Part shown: positions 18,394 to 27,365 of the stretch, piece by piece
Layout: each line of letters opens with the position of its first letter
How positions within the stretch are numbered: position 1 is the stretch's first letter
Assembly: GCA_964567755.1 (NCBI GenBank)
Contig: CAZMNW010000061.1
Location: 31,692-95,691 of the forward strand
Source: DASRJW01 sp964567755
GTDB lineage: Bacteria; Krumholzibacteriota; Krumholzibacteriia; G020349025
DNA length: 64,000 nt
Reading direction: 5' to 3'
Notes under the pieces: generated by a model
Database searches by the model: none
Seen by the model: only the letters and a program-made list of their open reading frames with translations
Told to the model about the DNA's origin: nothing
Made by a program: the position numbers and the translations under genes

Positions 18394-19536
18394 ATGGGTA
18401 CGAGCCTGCGTGTGGTCGGGAGCACCGCGCGCAGCTTCGCGCTTGCTGCAGGTTTCACGGCGCACGCCCTCGCTCAGACCTCTGAACCGCCAGCGAAACC
18501 GCCGAGCAACCAGTCACAGCTTTTCCCGCCCAAGTTGGCGCTCGCTGGCGCTTTCATTCTGCCGACAATCTCCTACTCGCAGGAGATTGGCTTTGGCGTC
18601 GGGGCTGAAGTGTTGTTCCCATTCCTGCTTTCCGCCAGCGAAACGGCGCATCCATCGGAGGTGCGCGTTAAGGGACTCGTGACCTTCAAAGGCCAGACCC
18701 GGCTCGACGTTTCCACCGCGCTCTACTTTCGCGATGGCGCCCACTTCCTGAAGGCGAGGGTGTCGCATCGGGGGACCTCCGAACGCTTCTACGGCATCGG
18801 TCCCTCTACACCCGTGAGCCACGAGGAGATCTACCGGCCGCGGCGCTTCTTGGCCTACATCGAAGGTTTTCATCAGGTCTCGCCATATTTCAAGGCTGGG
18901 TTGCGAGCGGAAATGGAGTTCTTCGAGTTCCTCGAGCGCGAGGTTGGCGGCCAGCTCGAGGACCCGACGTATGCGAACACCAGCGGCGAAACCGCCTTGG
19001 GTCTCGGCGTGGCGCTCGAATGGGATACGCGCGACCGGCGCTACGGTCCCACACGCGGTCTCTACTACCAGGTGTTCGGCATGCTCTTCGACGATGCCCT
19101 CGGCAGCGATTTCGACTTCAACAACTACAACATCGATCTGCGCAACTACTTCTCGCTCGGGCCGGAGCATGTCTTGGCCACGCAACTGTTCCTCTATGGC
19201 GCCACCGACAGTCCGCCATTCTGGCGTCTGGCGTCACTCGGCGGCCGCGTGCACACACGCGGCTATCGTCGCGATCGATTTCTCGACCAGGTGTTGGTGG
19301 CGGTGCAGGGCGAGTATCGAGCCCCGGTGGTGTGGCGACTGAGCGCCAGCGTGTTCGGCGGCGTGGCCACCGTGGCCCCCGCGATCGCCACGCTGGAGTT
19401 TCAGTACTTGCACCCGACGATCGGGTTCGGGCTCAACATGCATTACAAAGCCAACAAGGCCATCGTCGCCCGACTCGACAACGGGTTCGGCGAAGATGGG
19501 ATCCGCATCGACTTCGGGATCAGCGAGTCCTTCTGA
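18394..19536 (+). CDS. outer-membrane beta-barrel of the BamA/TamA (surface antigen D15) type without POTRA domains
   Basis: A 380-residue protein with a signal peptide ending near residue 27 (AGFTAHALAQ). Alternating hydrophobic strands continue to a C-terminal phenylalanine (IDFGISESF), typical of BAM substrates. GLGVALEWDTRDRRYGPTRG matches the Bac_surface_Ag family, and the RGYRRDRF motif near residue 290 corresponds to the conserved (V)RGY/F-x-x-x-x-F lid motif. There are no POTRA repeats, so it is unlikely to be BamA itself. It is perhaps a lipase-linked or translocator barrel. Confidence 0.85.
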   Translation: MGTSLRVVGSTARSFALAAGFTAHALAQTSEPPAKPPSNQSQLFPPKLALAGAFILPTISYSQEIGFGVGAEVLFPFLLSASETAHPSEVRVKGLVTFKGQTRLDVSTALYFRDGAHFLKARVSHRGTSERFYGIGPSTPVSHEEIYRPRRFLAYIEGFHQVSPYFKAGLRAEMEFFEFLEREVGGQLEDPTYANTSGETALGLGVALEWDTRDRRYGPTRGLYYQVFGMLFDDALGSDFDFNNYNIDLRNYFSLGPEHVLATQLFLYGATDSPPFWRLASLGGRVHTRGYRRDRFLDQVLVAVQGEYRAPVVWRLSASVFGGVATVAPAIATLEFQYLHPTIGFGLNMHYKANKAIVARLDNGFGEDGIRIDFGISESF

Positions 19537-19543
19537 CCGGTGG

Positions 19544-20560
19544 TTATTCCAAGCGCAACGCGTCGAAATAGAGGCTGACTGGTTGCGGGGGATCGACAGT
19601 GAAGATCACGATCCGGGCGATGTGCGTCAGGTCCATTTCGCGGCCTCGAGGCGTTCGGCGCACGTCCGCGAGCGGAATGCGGAACAGATTGGCGCCCGGG
19701 GAGACGGTCAAAGGCCGGTTGAAACGGTCGTCGTATTGCTGGTTGTGCACGGCGTCGTCGATCCGGAGCACAATCTCGACCGGCGTCTCGAGTTGCGAAA
19801 AGACTTCGAAGACCAAAGCTTGTTGACGGCTCCAATCGCGCACCGGTTCCTTGAGGGCGAAGCACGGATAGTTGCCGCCGCGAAATGTCATATGGCCCAC
19901 CATGTCGTCGGTTTGCCCTGATTCCCAACCGGAGGGTCGCGGCGTGCGCTCGAGATCCGAGTCCCTCATTTGGACGAAGTACGTTTCCCAGCGTGCATCG
20001 AAATCACATAGACGGGGGAAAGCGGCATCACGTTGCATAGTGGCCACGACTACGGCGCCGACGGGCGCGAAGGCCAACACGTACAGCAGCATCGCGCTCC
20101 CGAGCAGCGCGGTGCGTGCACCGCGCCGACGCACGAGGTGACCGCCCGCATCACGGACGCAGGCCCACTCGGCCGACAGCATCCCCGCGGCACCAAGACC
20201 ATTGCGCACCAGATCGCCGAGACTGGCGTCGCGCGGCAAGATGATCTGCACCATCTCGATGCCAAGCCCGCACGCCATGGTGAAACCGAAGGCCCAAAGT
20301 GAGGCGCGCAACGGCGAACAGGCGCCCCCAGTCCACGCCAGGATCAGTTGCAAGAACACGAGCGCGAGGTACCCGGAGACCACGGCATGGCCGGCATCGA
20401 AGAGCGATTTCCATAACATCGTCTCGGCGGGGGGGCGCAGCAATGCCACCAGAGCCACGAGGGCGCCGGCGGAGGCGATCCAAAACAGAACGCGCTCGGG
20501 TTGCTTCGGCCCAAGAGTCACGAGTGCTGGGCCTCCCGCAGCAACCCCAGGTTTCTGCAT
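19544..20560 (-). CDS. VanZ-like membrane protein with C-terminal beta-sandwich domain
   Basis: A 338-residue protein. Four hydrophobic helices in residues 25-170 include the VanZ signature GLGIEMVQIILPRDASLGDLVRNGLGA. A fifth helix (GSAMLLYVLAFAPVGAVVVA) precedes about 140 residues that look like a carbohydrate-binding/CIA30-like beta-sandwich (CDFDARWETYF, LVFEVFSQLETPVEIVLRIDD, IVIFTVDPPQPVSLYFDALRL). It lies 13 bases downstream of the thioredoxin/TPR gene and probably shares its transcript. Its 3' end is 7 bases from the convergent barrel gene. Confidence 0.78.
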   Translation of the reverse strand: MQKPGVAAGGPALVTLGPKQPERVLFWIASAGALVALVALLRPPAETMLWKSLFDAGHAVVSGYLALVFLQLILAWTGGACSPLRASLWAFGFTMACGLGIEMVQIILPRDASLGDLVRNGLGAAGMLSAEWACVRDAGGHLVRRRGARTALLGSAMLLYVLAFAPVGAVVVATMQRDAAFPRLCDFDARWETYFVQMRDSDLERTPRPSGWESGQTDDMVGHMTFRGGNYPCFALKEPVRDWSRQQALVFEVFSQLETPVEIVLRIDDAVHNQQYDDRFNRPLTVSPGANLFRIPLADVRRTPRGREMDLTHIARIVIFTVDPPQPVSLYFDALRLE

Positions 20561-20573
20561 TCCTGAAACGGTG

Positions 20574-21980
20574 TCACGGGTTCGGCAGAGATCTGATCTT
20601 CTTCTCGAGGCCGGCCACGGTGCTCTCGCTGTACTGGCCGGGGGGGAGCGACTGGGCCAGCTGCAGCGCGTCTTGCAATGTCGAGCGCGCGGCGCCCAAC
20701 TCTCCCTTGCTGCGGTAGAGGTCGGCGAGAGTTTGCAAGACGCGCAGCTTTCGTGGTCCGTAGATCCTGTCGAGAGCACGACGCGATGCGGCAATGCCTT
20801 TGTCCCAATGCTGCAGCTCCTTGTATGTGACCGCGAGTCGTGCGGGCGGGTTGTAATCATCCGGGAAGTCACGTTCCGATGCTTCCAGCATTGGAATGGC
20901 CCGCGCGGGTTCTCCGAGGGCGATGTACGCCGAAAGTCGGTGCGCGTCGAACACGGTGCGTCCCTCGGCTGTCTTGGCGAGCGCCGCTTCGTGCTCGAGG
21001 AAGCGCGCCCACCGGCTGGCCATGTCGCGGGCTCCGAGGCTGTCGTTGGCATCCGTGCGCGCGTCGACCAACACGGCATAGAGTCCGGAACGGTCGTCGG
21101 CGGCCACGGAAACCTGCGCGTCGTCCACGACCGCACGCGCAGCCGATTCGAACTCCGCGACCAGCGCGGCGCGGTGCGCGTCCTCATGCGGCAACGACAG
21201 CGCCGCATCCAGGCCGATGGCGGCGACGTTCACCGCCGAGGCGGTCGAGCGCAGTTTCGGCATTGCCGCACGCGCGGTCTCGGTACAGGTCGCGTAGTCG
21301 CGGCTTTCGAATGCGGCGAAGAGGAGGGATTCCGTGGCGCGGGCGTACGCGGGCCAGCCGCGCGGCGCTTTCGCGACCGCCTGACGATAGAACGCCACCG
21401 CATCATGGTTCTTGCCCTCGCCATACAAGTCGTCCGCGCGCGCGAGGAGTGCGTCGGCGCTCATCCCGGCATCCAGCTTCGCAGCGTCGGGCGCAGTGCT
21501 CGGAACAGGCGGGGTTCCCTGCCGGTGTTGCAGGAGCGCGGCGTGACTTTCGTCGAGCATCGCGTTCAGCTGGGTCACGGTCGCACCCCCCACCCAGCGC
21601 AGGACGACCGTTTCACGATCGGGATCGACAATGAAAAAGGAAGGCAGCGCCTGCACGGCGTACTGCTGGCGGAAGAAAGCGTTCTCGCGCTTCTCAGTGT
21701 CGATCTCGAGCCAGACGAACCGCCCGGCCTGTCGAGACAGGCCGGCATCGGTGAAGACGAAGGCCCGCATCGAACGGCAGGTGTGTCACCAGGGCGCCCA
21801 CGCCTCGATGAAGAGCGGCAGCTTGGCCGCCCGGGCTCGTGCCAGGGCGCCTGCATAGTCGTCCTGGATGAACGGCAGCACTTTTTTTGCCGCGCCCGCC
21901 GGTTGCGGCGCGCCGGCTGCCGTTCCCTGACTCGCGAACAACACCAGAAGCAGCGACAGCGATCGCTGGATCCGTGTCAT
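20574..21980 (-). CDS. exported thioredoxin-fold/TPR protein, predicted selenoprotein (Sec65, UxxC)
   Basis: Read as one 468-residue protein with TGA (21786-21788) as selenocysteine. Residues 1-24 are a signal peptide (MTRIQRSLSLLLVLFASQGT). Residues 30-150 are a thioredoxin fold: LPLFIEAWAPW, then TGA, then HTCRSM, so the TGA falls exactly on the first Cys of the W-x-x-W-C-x-x-C motif. VWLEIDTEK and the cis-proline loop VQALPSFFIVD follow in the same frame. Residues about 180-460 are helical TPR-like repeats. A conventional gene finder would call two pieces, one ending at the TGA and one starting at 21770. The alternative is a nonsense mutation, made less likely by the same pattern in the gene at 32277. 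A weak SECIS candidate lies at 21756-21771. Confidence 0.8.
21756..21771 (-). promoter_or_regulatory. candidate bacterial SECIS hairpin (weak)
   Basis: Downstream of the TGA, GAUG/CGUC form a four-pair stem closing the loop CGGGCCUU. The loop starts 19 bases after the TGA and has G as second base, as expected for bacterial SECIS elements. An outer pairing GGUGA/UCACC would include the TGA itself. A much stronger hairpin (21724-21745, nine pairs) lies further away than usual. The stem is short, so this is tentative. Confidence 0.35.
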
Positions 21981-22045
21981 GCAGCATGCTACCAGTCTTC
22001 TGCTCACGCAACCAGCCCGCGCTCGGGAGGCGATCGCGCCTGGCT

Positions 22046-22696
22046 TCAAGGCCTGGCGAAGAGCGCCTTGACCTCACCCCAGGTCATCGTTTCCACGGGC
22101 ACGGTCGGAGGATCCAGGTCGAACGAAATGAACCAGAAGCCCCCCAGATTCGAGGTCGAAGTCACCGAGCCCGACTGGAAACTAGCCGCGCCGAAGACGA
22201 TGTCCTCAGGCGCATCCGGCAGATCGTGTCCGTTGAGGAGTGTGAACGGCGATTCTTCGTCACTGAACTCGATTGCCAGGATGCCGGTCTCCAAATTTCC
22301 CGGGAAGTTGACCGTCGTGTTCGAGAATCCTGCGAAGTCGAGATAGTCACCGGCACACACACTGTCACACGTGCTCACGCCCAGCAGGTCAGTTGTCCAA
22401 ACATGTGATTCGATGGTGATGGTGAACTGGTGCGTGCTTCCGAGGGGAAAGATGAAGCTGCGCTCCGAAGGCCCCGTTTCCACCTCGGTGGCCGCGGTGG
22501 GTACGTACGTGACCCGGCCGCTCACCTGGCTGCCGATGCTGATCCCCGACGGCGGGGATGCCCCGAATCCGCCGACATCGTTGACCGTTCCGGTGAAGGT
22601 GAGCACGACTTCGGCATTGGCCGGCCCCAAAGCGAGAGTTCCGGCGAGCAACGCGCCGGTAAGAAGGAACCAAGAGCGCATTCGCAGTGGTTTCAT
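22046..22696 (-). CDS. small secreted protein with WG-x-x-K-x-L-F C-terminal tail
   Basis: A 216-residue protein. The ATG at 22696 has AAGGA five bases upstream and gives a signal peptide (WFLLTGALLAGTLALGPANA). The mature part is a Ser/Thr/Gly-rich beta protein of unknown family with FTGTVNDVGGFG, GSQVSGRVTYVP and a possible disulfide in STCDSVCAG. It resembles the fold class of PEP-CTERM-type secreted proteins but has no PEP-CTERM. It ends MTWGEVKALFARP, a tail also seen in the proteins at 34426 and 35832. Function unknown. Confidence 0.75.
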   Translation of the reverse strand: MKPLRMRSWFLLTGALLAGTLALGPANAEVVLTFTGTVNDVGGFGASPPSGISIGSQVSGRVTYVPTAATEVETGPSERSFIFPLGSTHQFTITIESHVWTTDLLGVSTCDSVCAGDYLDFAGFSNTTVNFPGNLETGILAIEFSDEESPFTLLNGHDLPDAPEDIVFGAASFQSGSVTSTSNLGGFWFISFDLDPPTVPVETMTWGEVKALFARP

Positions 22697-22951
22697 TTCG
22701 GTCCTTTCTGTGGCGTCGACCGTGGCGACCACGAAGATGGAGATTCTCAAACTCTAGCAGAAGGCAATTCCGGCTGGCGTTTCGTCGCCGCCGCTCGCGA
22801 AGTCGCGGTCTTGCGGCCTCATGTCGGCATCGTGATGGTGCGAAAGTGAGCACTTTGCCCCAAGTGAATCCGCCGGCGCGGCGAGACGCAGGTGCCGAGG
22901 AGTCTGCGCCTCGAGACACGCGACGTCCAGGATCAGCGCGAATAGTGAGCC

Positions 22952-24538
22952 TCAGGGTGGCGCGTGGGAGGAATCGCGCGGAACGAAAACTTCGGCGAAC
23001 CCGGGAGTCACGAACCGAGTCTCGTGTCCAGCGATGCGTGCACGCACATCAAAAGACCCCTGCAGCTGGAGAAAGACCTGTTCCTCGGGTTGGCGCATTC
23101 GGCTCGAGGCGACGTGGTGGACATCGAGCCGCACGTCGATCCGATCACGCTCGGCCGGGTTCAAGTGAGTGGTCCCGGATTCGGACGTGGCTGCAAGCGT
23201 CATCGCCGTCGGCGCGTGCGGGGCGCCACCGGCTGGTGCTTCGCTCCAGTCATATTGCGTCGCTTGCGGCCGAAAGAGTGCGAGCGTGCCCCCACGTTGC
23301 CCAGCGCTGCGGGCTTGCGCCAGGAGCAAGAAGATGCCGGCGCCAGCCGCGCCGGGGCTGTGTGTCGGATGTTCCACCCGGCCATACAAGAGCGCGTGCT
23401 CCGCGCTGCTCGCGGTTCCCCATTCCCAACTGACGCCGCGCCAAGTGCCCCAGTTGTGATCGTGATAGCCGGGAACTTCGCGCAATGTGAGCGTGACCCC
23501 CGGGGCCCGAATGGTGCCCGAAACCCAGGTGCGCAATGCCGGCACGGTGTAGCCCGAGATCCACCGTTCGCTGTCCTGGATGAGCACCGGAGGATAGTAA
23601 AGATCCAGCAGCGGACGAACCGTGAGATCGGCGTACACAGGTCCCCGTGGATCGGTCCACTCCAGATGCAATTGGTAAGCCCCATCGCGAAAGGTGGCGG
23701 TCGTGTGCGCGCCGAAACGCAGATCGACTCCTGCGAGCGAAATGCCGTCGGCTGCGAGCGGCATCTCCGTCCGCAGCTCATGGGCTGGTTCGCCGGGGCT
23801 CACGATCTGCAGGAGTGAAGTCGCGCGACCTTGACCGGCCTCGATGTCGCCGCTCGCGATCAAGCTCACAGTGCCGAAGACACCAGTCGCGGGATCGGTG
23901 AAGTTGAAGTACAGCCATTCTGCCCAGCGGTCGAGGTCGGGGAGAGTGCGCGGCGGCAAGTGGAAGCGATCCATGTCGTTGTACAGCGAGTCGACAGGTG
24001 GATCCACCCACATACGATCCGCGTCATGGTCACGCCAGACGATGCCCTGGCGCACAAATGCCGCCGTCGGGCCGCCGGCCGCGACATCGAGGCTCGGGAT
24101 GAAACCGTGCGCCAGAACCTCGAGAGGGGCCGCCGGCGTGCCTGCAGGCACGGCTAGCCGCGCATACATCACTTTCTCCACCAGCCCCGGCGAGGCGGCG
24201 GCGAATGGAAGGTCGGCATAATCCGGCGTCACGGGCGCGAAGGTCGCCGCGAAGCGCGGTCCCGAGAGCACTTGCCGGAACAGGAAGCGCGCATTGGCGA
24301 GCATGGAGTACATCCCCGTCGGGCCACCGATCTTCATGACCTCGACATCGATGCCGGCGGGAAGGAGCAGGAGGTCGCCGCCGCCGACCAGGTCCTTGTC
24401 GGTGGCTTGCACGAGAACCGCCTCGCCAATGGAGAGCAGGGTGATCATGACACCGACGGCGATGCCGAGACCCAAGAGCAGCATCGCCGTGCGGCGAGGA
24501 CGATCGCTCAACGTGCGCAACGCCAACATCCCGATCAT
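22952..24538 (-). CDS. CrtC/AttH-type lipocalin-like protein with a MacB-permease-like N terminus
   Basis: A 528-residue protein. The first 110 residues (MIGMLALRTLSDRPRRTAMLLLGLGIAVGV, one membrane helix, then GGGDLLLLPAGIDVEVMKIGG) look like the start of a MacB/FtsX-family permease. Residues about 190-500 resemble the hydroxyneurosporene synthase/AttH family of two beta-barrels: AEWLYFNFTDP, YQLHLEWTDPRGPVY, GYHDHNWGTWRGVSWEWG and HALLYGRVEHP. In attEFGH-type clusters AttH is a secreted partner of an ABC exporter, and this gene overlaps the ABC ATPase gene by four bases. The permease-like anchor in place of a plain signal peptide is unusual. Confidence 0.75.
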   Translation of the reverse strand: MIGMLALRTLSDRPRRTAMLLLGLGIAVGVMITLLSIGEAVLVQATDKDLVGGGDLLLLPAGIDVEVMKIGGPTGMYSMLANARFLFRQVLSGPRFAATFAPVTPDYADLPFAAASPGLVEKVMYARLAVPAGTPAAPLEVLAHGFIPSLDVAAGGPTAAFVRQGIVWRDHDADRMWVDPPVDSLYNDMDRFHLPPRTLPDLDRWAEWLYFNFTDPATGVFGTVSLIASGDIEAGQGRATSLLQIVSPGEPAHELRTEMPLAADGISLAGVDLRFGAHTTATFRDGAYQLHLEWTDPRGPVYADLTVRPLLDLYYPPVLIQDSERWISGYTVPALRTWVSGTIRAPGVTLTLREVPGYHDHNWGTWRGVSWEWGTASSAEHALLYGRVEHPTHSPGAAGAGIFLLLAQARSAGQRGGTLALFRPQATQYDWSEAPAGGAPHAPTAMTLAATSESGTTHLNPAERDRIDVRLDVHHVASSRMRQPEEQVFLQLQGSFDVRARIAGHETRFVTPGFAEVFVPRDSSHAPP

Positions 24539-25221
24539 GATTCCGCCTCGATGTGCCCGTCACGCATGCGCAGTCGACGCGATGCGCGCGCCGCGAGCTC
24601 GGGATTGTGGGTCACGAGGACGATGGCGACACCAGCCGCATGCAGTGTCTCCAGCAAGGCAGCGATCTGTGCCCCCGTGGCCTCATCGAGCTCTCCCGTG
24701 GGTTCGTCGGCGAGCAACAGCTGCGGCCGGTTGACCAGGGCGCGCGCGATCGCCACGCGCTGCTGTTCGCCGCCGGAGAGCTGTCCCGGCTTGTGCCGCA
24801 GCCGGTGTGCGAGCCCGACGGTGGTCAGAACCTCGCGGACACGGGCTTCGCGCTCCGCCTTGGGCAAGCGGGCTTCGAGTGCCGGCAACGCCACGTTCTC
24901 GCCCGCGGTCAACATGGGCAGCAGGAAGAAGCGTTGGAAGACGAAACCAAGGGTGCGCAGTCGCAGTTCGGTGCGCATGGCATCGGACGCACCGATCATG
25001 TCGCGCCCAAAGAGCCGGAGCTCGCCGGAGGTCGGTACGTCGACCGCGCCCAGGAGGTGCAGCAGCGTCGACTTGCCACATCCAGAGGGTCCCATGATGG
25101 AAACGAACTCGCCCGGCTGCACGCTCAAGTTCACCGCGCGCAGCGCGTGAATGTCATGACCGTCCAGGACATAATCCTTGCGCAAGTCCCGTGCGACGAC
25201 GATCGGATCCGCTGGCTTCAT
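24535..25221 (-). CDS. ABC transporter ATP-binding protein, LolD/MacB type
   Basis: A 228-residue ATPase with Walker A GPSGCGKST, Q-loop in FVFQRFFLLP, signature LSGGEQQRVAIARAL, Walker B LLLADEPTGELD and the H-loop in VLVTHNPELA. It energises the two neighbouring permeases. The start overlaps the upstream permease stop by four bases and its stop overlaps the CrtC/AttH-like gene by four, so all are translationally coupled. Confidence 0.95.
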   Translation of the reverse strand: MKPADPIVVARDLRKDYVLDGHDIHALRAVNLSVQPGEFVSIMGPSGCGKSTLLHLLGAVDVPTSGELRLFGRDMIGASDAMRTELRLRTLGFVFQRFFLLPMLTAGENVALPALEARLPKAEREARVREVLTTVGLAHRLRHKPGQLSGGEQQRVAIARALVNRPQLLLADEPTGELDEATGAQIAALLETLHAAGVAIVLVTHNPELAARASRRLRMRDGHIEAES

Positions 25222-26423
25222 CCGATCACCTCGCGATGCAACGTCGGCGCAATGCGCAAGCGCGCGACAAGAAACGCCGGATATAAACCGGCCAGCGCAC
25301 CGCACAGCAACAACAGCACGAAGGTTCGCAGCACAGCCCGTGGTGTGAGAACGAAGAAGCTCAAGTCGACGGGAATGCTGGGGGCGCGGGTCAAGATGGC
25401 GTCGAGCCAGAGCGCGATGGCGAGTCCCGCCCCGAAGGTGATCGGGAGCGACAGAACCACCAGGCTCAGACTTTCCAAGAACACCAACGACACCAGGCGG
25501 CGGCGCCGCAATCCGACGGCACGCAAGATCGCGAGCTCGCCCAGTCGTTCGCCGAGAGACAACGCCACCAACGTGCCAACGAGCAACACACATACGATCA
25601 TGCTCACGGTGCCGAGAACGAGAGAAAAAAGGTTGAAATAGGTAAGCTGCCCTTGCACGGTGTCGAGTGCTTCGGCCATCGAGTACGCCTCCACTTCGGG
25701 AAACGTCGAGCGAATCCACGCCGACATCGCTTCACCCGTGCCGGCCGTGCCGGAGCCCTCGTCACGCAAGGCCACGGCGATGAGCGACAAACCATCGCGT
25801 GCCGCTTCGCCGCGCAGGAGCTGTGCCTGCCGCGTGCCGACAGCCAAGCTGCGCTGCGCGCGCAGATCGAAATGGAAGCTCGCGATGCCGCACACCGCGT
25901 AGCTTCGTGGCGAATGGAGCATGCCGACTTGGCTGGTGTACTCGGCGGCCACGAAGACCGTGTCTCCCGGAGCGATCTCGAGGGCATTCGCCAATGCGCG
26001 GCTCACGACTGCTTGCGTGCTGTCGGCGAGATCGGCGCCCTCGACCACGCGCCACAACGCGACCGAGGGCGGGTTCATGCCATAGACGAAGGCGGCCACG
26101 GGGACACCATTCGGCCTGGCGGCGTACACCGTGCCGCCGACGATGGGCGCCACGTGCGCGACGCGCGCGTCGCCGGCGATCGCGGCCGCGATGCGATGTC
26201 CGTCGGGAAACGTGGCGTCGGTCTCGAACGGCAATGTGCCGCGTGGGGTCACCCGCACTTCGTAGCCGATGTTCTCGAGAATCCGGCGTAAGCTCGCTTG
26301 CAGGCCGCGCGACAGCATTTGCATGTCGAGCAGCAACGCGCCCGCGACGCCGACGCCGACAATGCCGAGCAGCGTGCGCGCACGGTGGCGAAACAAACCA
26401 CGCAGCACCAGGAAGCCGATCAC
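25218..26423 (-). CDS. MacB/FtsX-family ABC transporter permease
   Basis: A 401-residue inner-membrane protein with the standard layout: one helix near the N terminus (LFRHRARTLLGIVGVGVAGALLLDM), a periplasmic MacB-type domain of about 220 residues (RVTPRGTLPFETDATF, VVSRALANALEIAPGDTVFV), and three helices at the C terminus (ELAILRAVGLRRRRLVSLVFLE between the first two). It is probably one of two non-identical half-permeases of an exporter or lipoprotein/lipid extractor with the gene at 26441. Confidence 0.92.
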   Translation of the reverse strand: MIGFLVLRGLFRHRARTLLGIVGVGVAGALLLDMQMLSRGLQASLRRILENIGYEVRVTPRGTLPFETDATFPDGHRIAAAIAGDARVAHVAPIVGGTVYAARPNGVPVAAFVYGMNPPSVALWRVVEGADLADSTQAVVSRALANALEIAPGDTVFVAAEYTSQVGMLHSPRSYAVCGIASFHFDLRAQRSLAVGTRQAQLLRGEAARDGLSLIAVALRDEGSGTAGTGEAMSAWIRSTFPEVEAYSMAEALDTVQGQLTYFNLFSLVLGTVSMIVCVLLVGTLVALSLGERLGELAILRAVGLRRRRLVSLVFLESLSLVVLSLPITFGAGLAIALWLDAILTRAPSIPVDLSFFVLTPRAVLRTFVLLLLCGALAGLYPAFLVARLRIAPTLHREVIG

Positions 26424-26440
26424 GGGTCACCTGCCAACGG

Positions 26441-27280
26441 TCAGCGGCCGACGCAATCCAACGGATCGCGTCCCACGATGTGCCGCGCCACCAATCCTCC
26501 GGCGAGCAAGCCGGCGACAATCGAAAGCCCGGCCGCGAGGATCACGATCTCCGGGGTGACGCGCGCGAAGACGAGATCGGTGTCGTACCGGGCGCGTGAC
26601 GCCGGGTTGATGATGGCCACGGCGAGGTGCGCCAGACCCATCCCGGCGATGCTGCCCAACAAGGAGACGAGGGCCGAGATGAGAACCACACCACGCACGA
26701 TGGTGCGTCGAGAAATCCCGATGAGGCGCAGCACTCCGAGTTCGCGTCGCAACGATTCCACTTTGAGCACCATGATGGCGACGAGGAACACCAGACCGGC
26801 CAGCATCGACACCAAGCCGATGGCCTTGTGGAACTGTGAAATGACCACGAACGTGGAGGAATTCCGTGCCGCGACCTCACGCGCGCTGTAGGCGCCGATG
26901 CCGATGCCCATGCCGTTGATCTCGCTGGCGACTCGCTCGGCTTGCAGGGGATCCCGCAGGCGCACTGCGAAACGGTCGACACGATCCATGCTTCCCGTCA
27001 AGCGCTCCAGGTCCGGAAGATGCATCGTCACGTGCAACTGTTCGAAGCCCACCTCGAAAGGATCCGGCGAGGGTCGGACGATGCCGCCGACGACGAAGCG
27101 GCGTGTGTTGCGCATGGCGGCGTCGGCGGCGATCTCCAACGTATCCCCTAGCCCCGCGCCGAGCGCGTCGGCCGTGCGGTCGCTCAAGACCACATCCGAG
27201 AGCGGCATCGTGGCCGGGGCGCTCGCGATGCAGACGCGAGCCATGAGAATGAAAACGAAGAAGATCGCGGCACGGCACAT
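26441..27280 (-). CDS. MacB/FtsX-family ABC transporter permease, short N-terminal form
   Basis: 279 residues from the ATG at 27280. One helix (CRAAIFFVFILMARVCIASA) is followed by a short periplasmic part (VVLSDRTADALGAGLGDTLEI, FVVGGIVRPSPDPFEVGF) and three C-terminal helices with ELGVLRLIGISRRTIVRGVVL. About 110 residues of the usual periplasmic domain are missing compared with its neighbour. Coding resemblance may extend slightly upstream (a TTG near 27307), but no good start is seen there. It lies 85 bases after the E1-like gene on the same strand. Confidence 0.8.
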   Translation of the reverse strand: MCRAAIFFVFILMARVCIASAPATMPLSDVVLSDRTADALGAGLGDTLEIAADAAMRNTRRFVVGGIVRPSPDPFEVGFEQLHVTMHLPDLERLTGSMDRVDRFAVRLRDPLQAERVASEINGMGIGIGAYSAREVAARNSSTFVVISQFHKAIGLVSMLAGLVFLVAIMVLKVESLRRELGVLRLIGISRRTIVRGVVLISALVSLLGSIAGMGLAHLAVAIINPASRARYDTDLVFARVTPEIVILAAGLSIVAGLLAGGLVARHIVGRDPLDCVGR

Positions 27281-27365
27281 GAGCGTAGCGTACCCGCCGA
27301 GCGAGAGCTGGTGCAACGCCGAGCGGACTTGGGCTCGTGCCCGGCGCTGCAGCGGTTGCAGAGCC

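Noticed and set aside
21724..21745. Nine-pair hairpin as SECIS of the thioredoxin/TPR gene
   Set aside because: Strongest local stem, but its loop is about 49 bases from the TGA and lacks G in the first two loop positions, outside the usual bacterial range.
21786..21788. TGA as a real stop, leaving a short secreted peptide and a separate TPR gene
   Set aside because: The downstream frame begins in the middle of a thioredoxin active site and has no ribosome-binding site. A second gene shows the same TGA-for-Cys exchange.
20202..22346. 714-codon plus-strand open frame across VanZ, thioredoxin/TPR and the secreted gene
   Set aside because: Antisense shadow covering three recognisable minus-strand genes.
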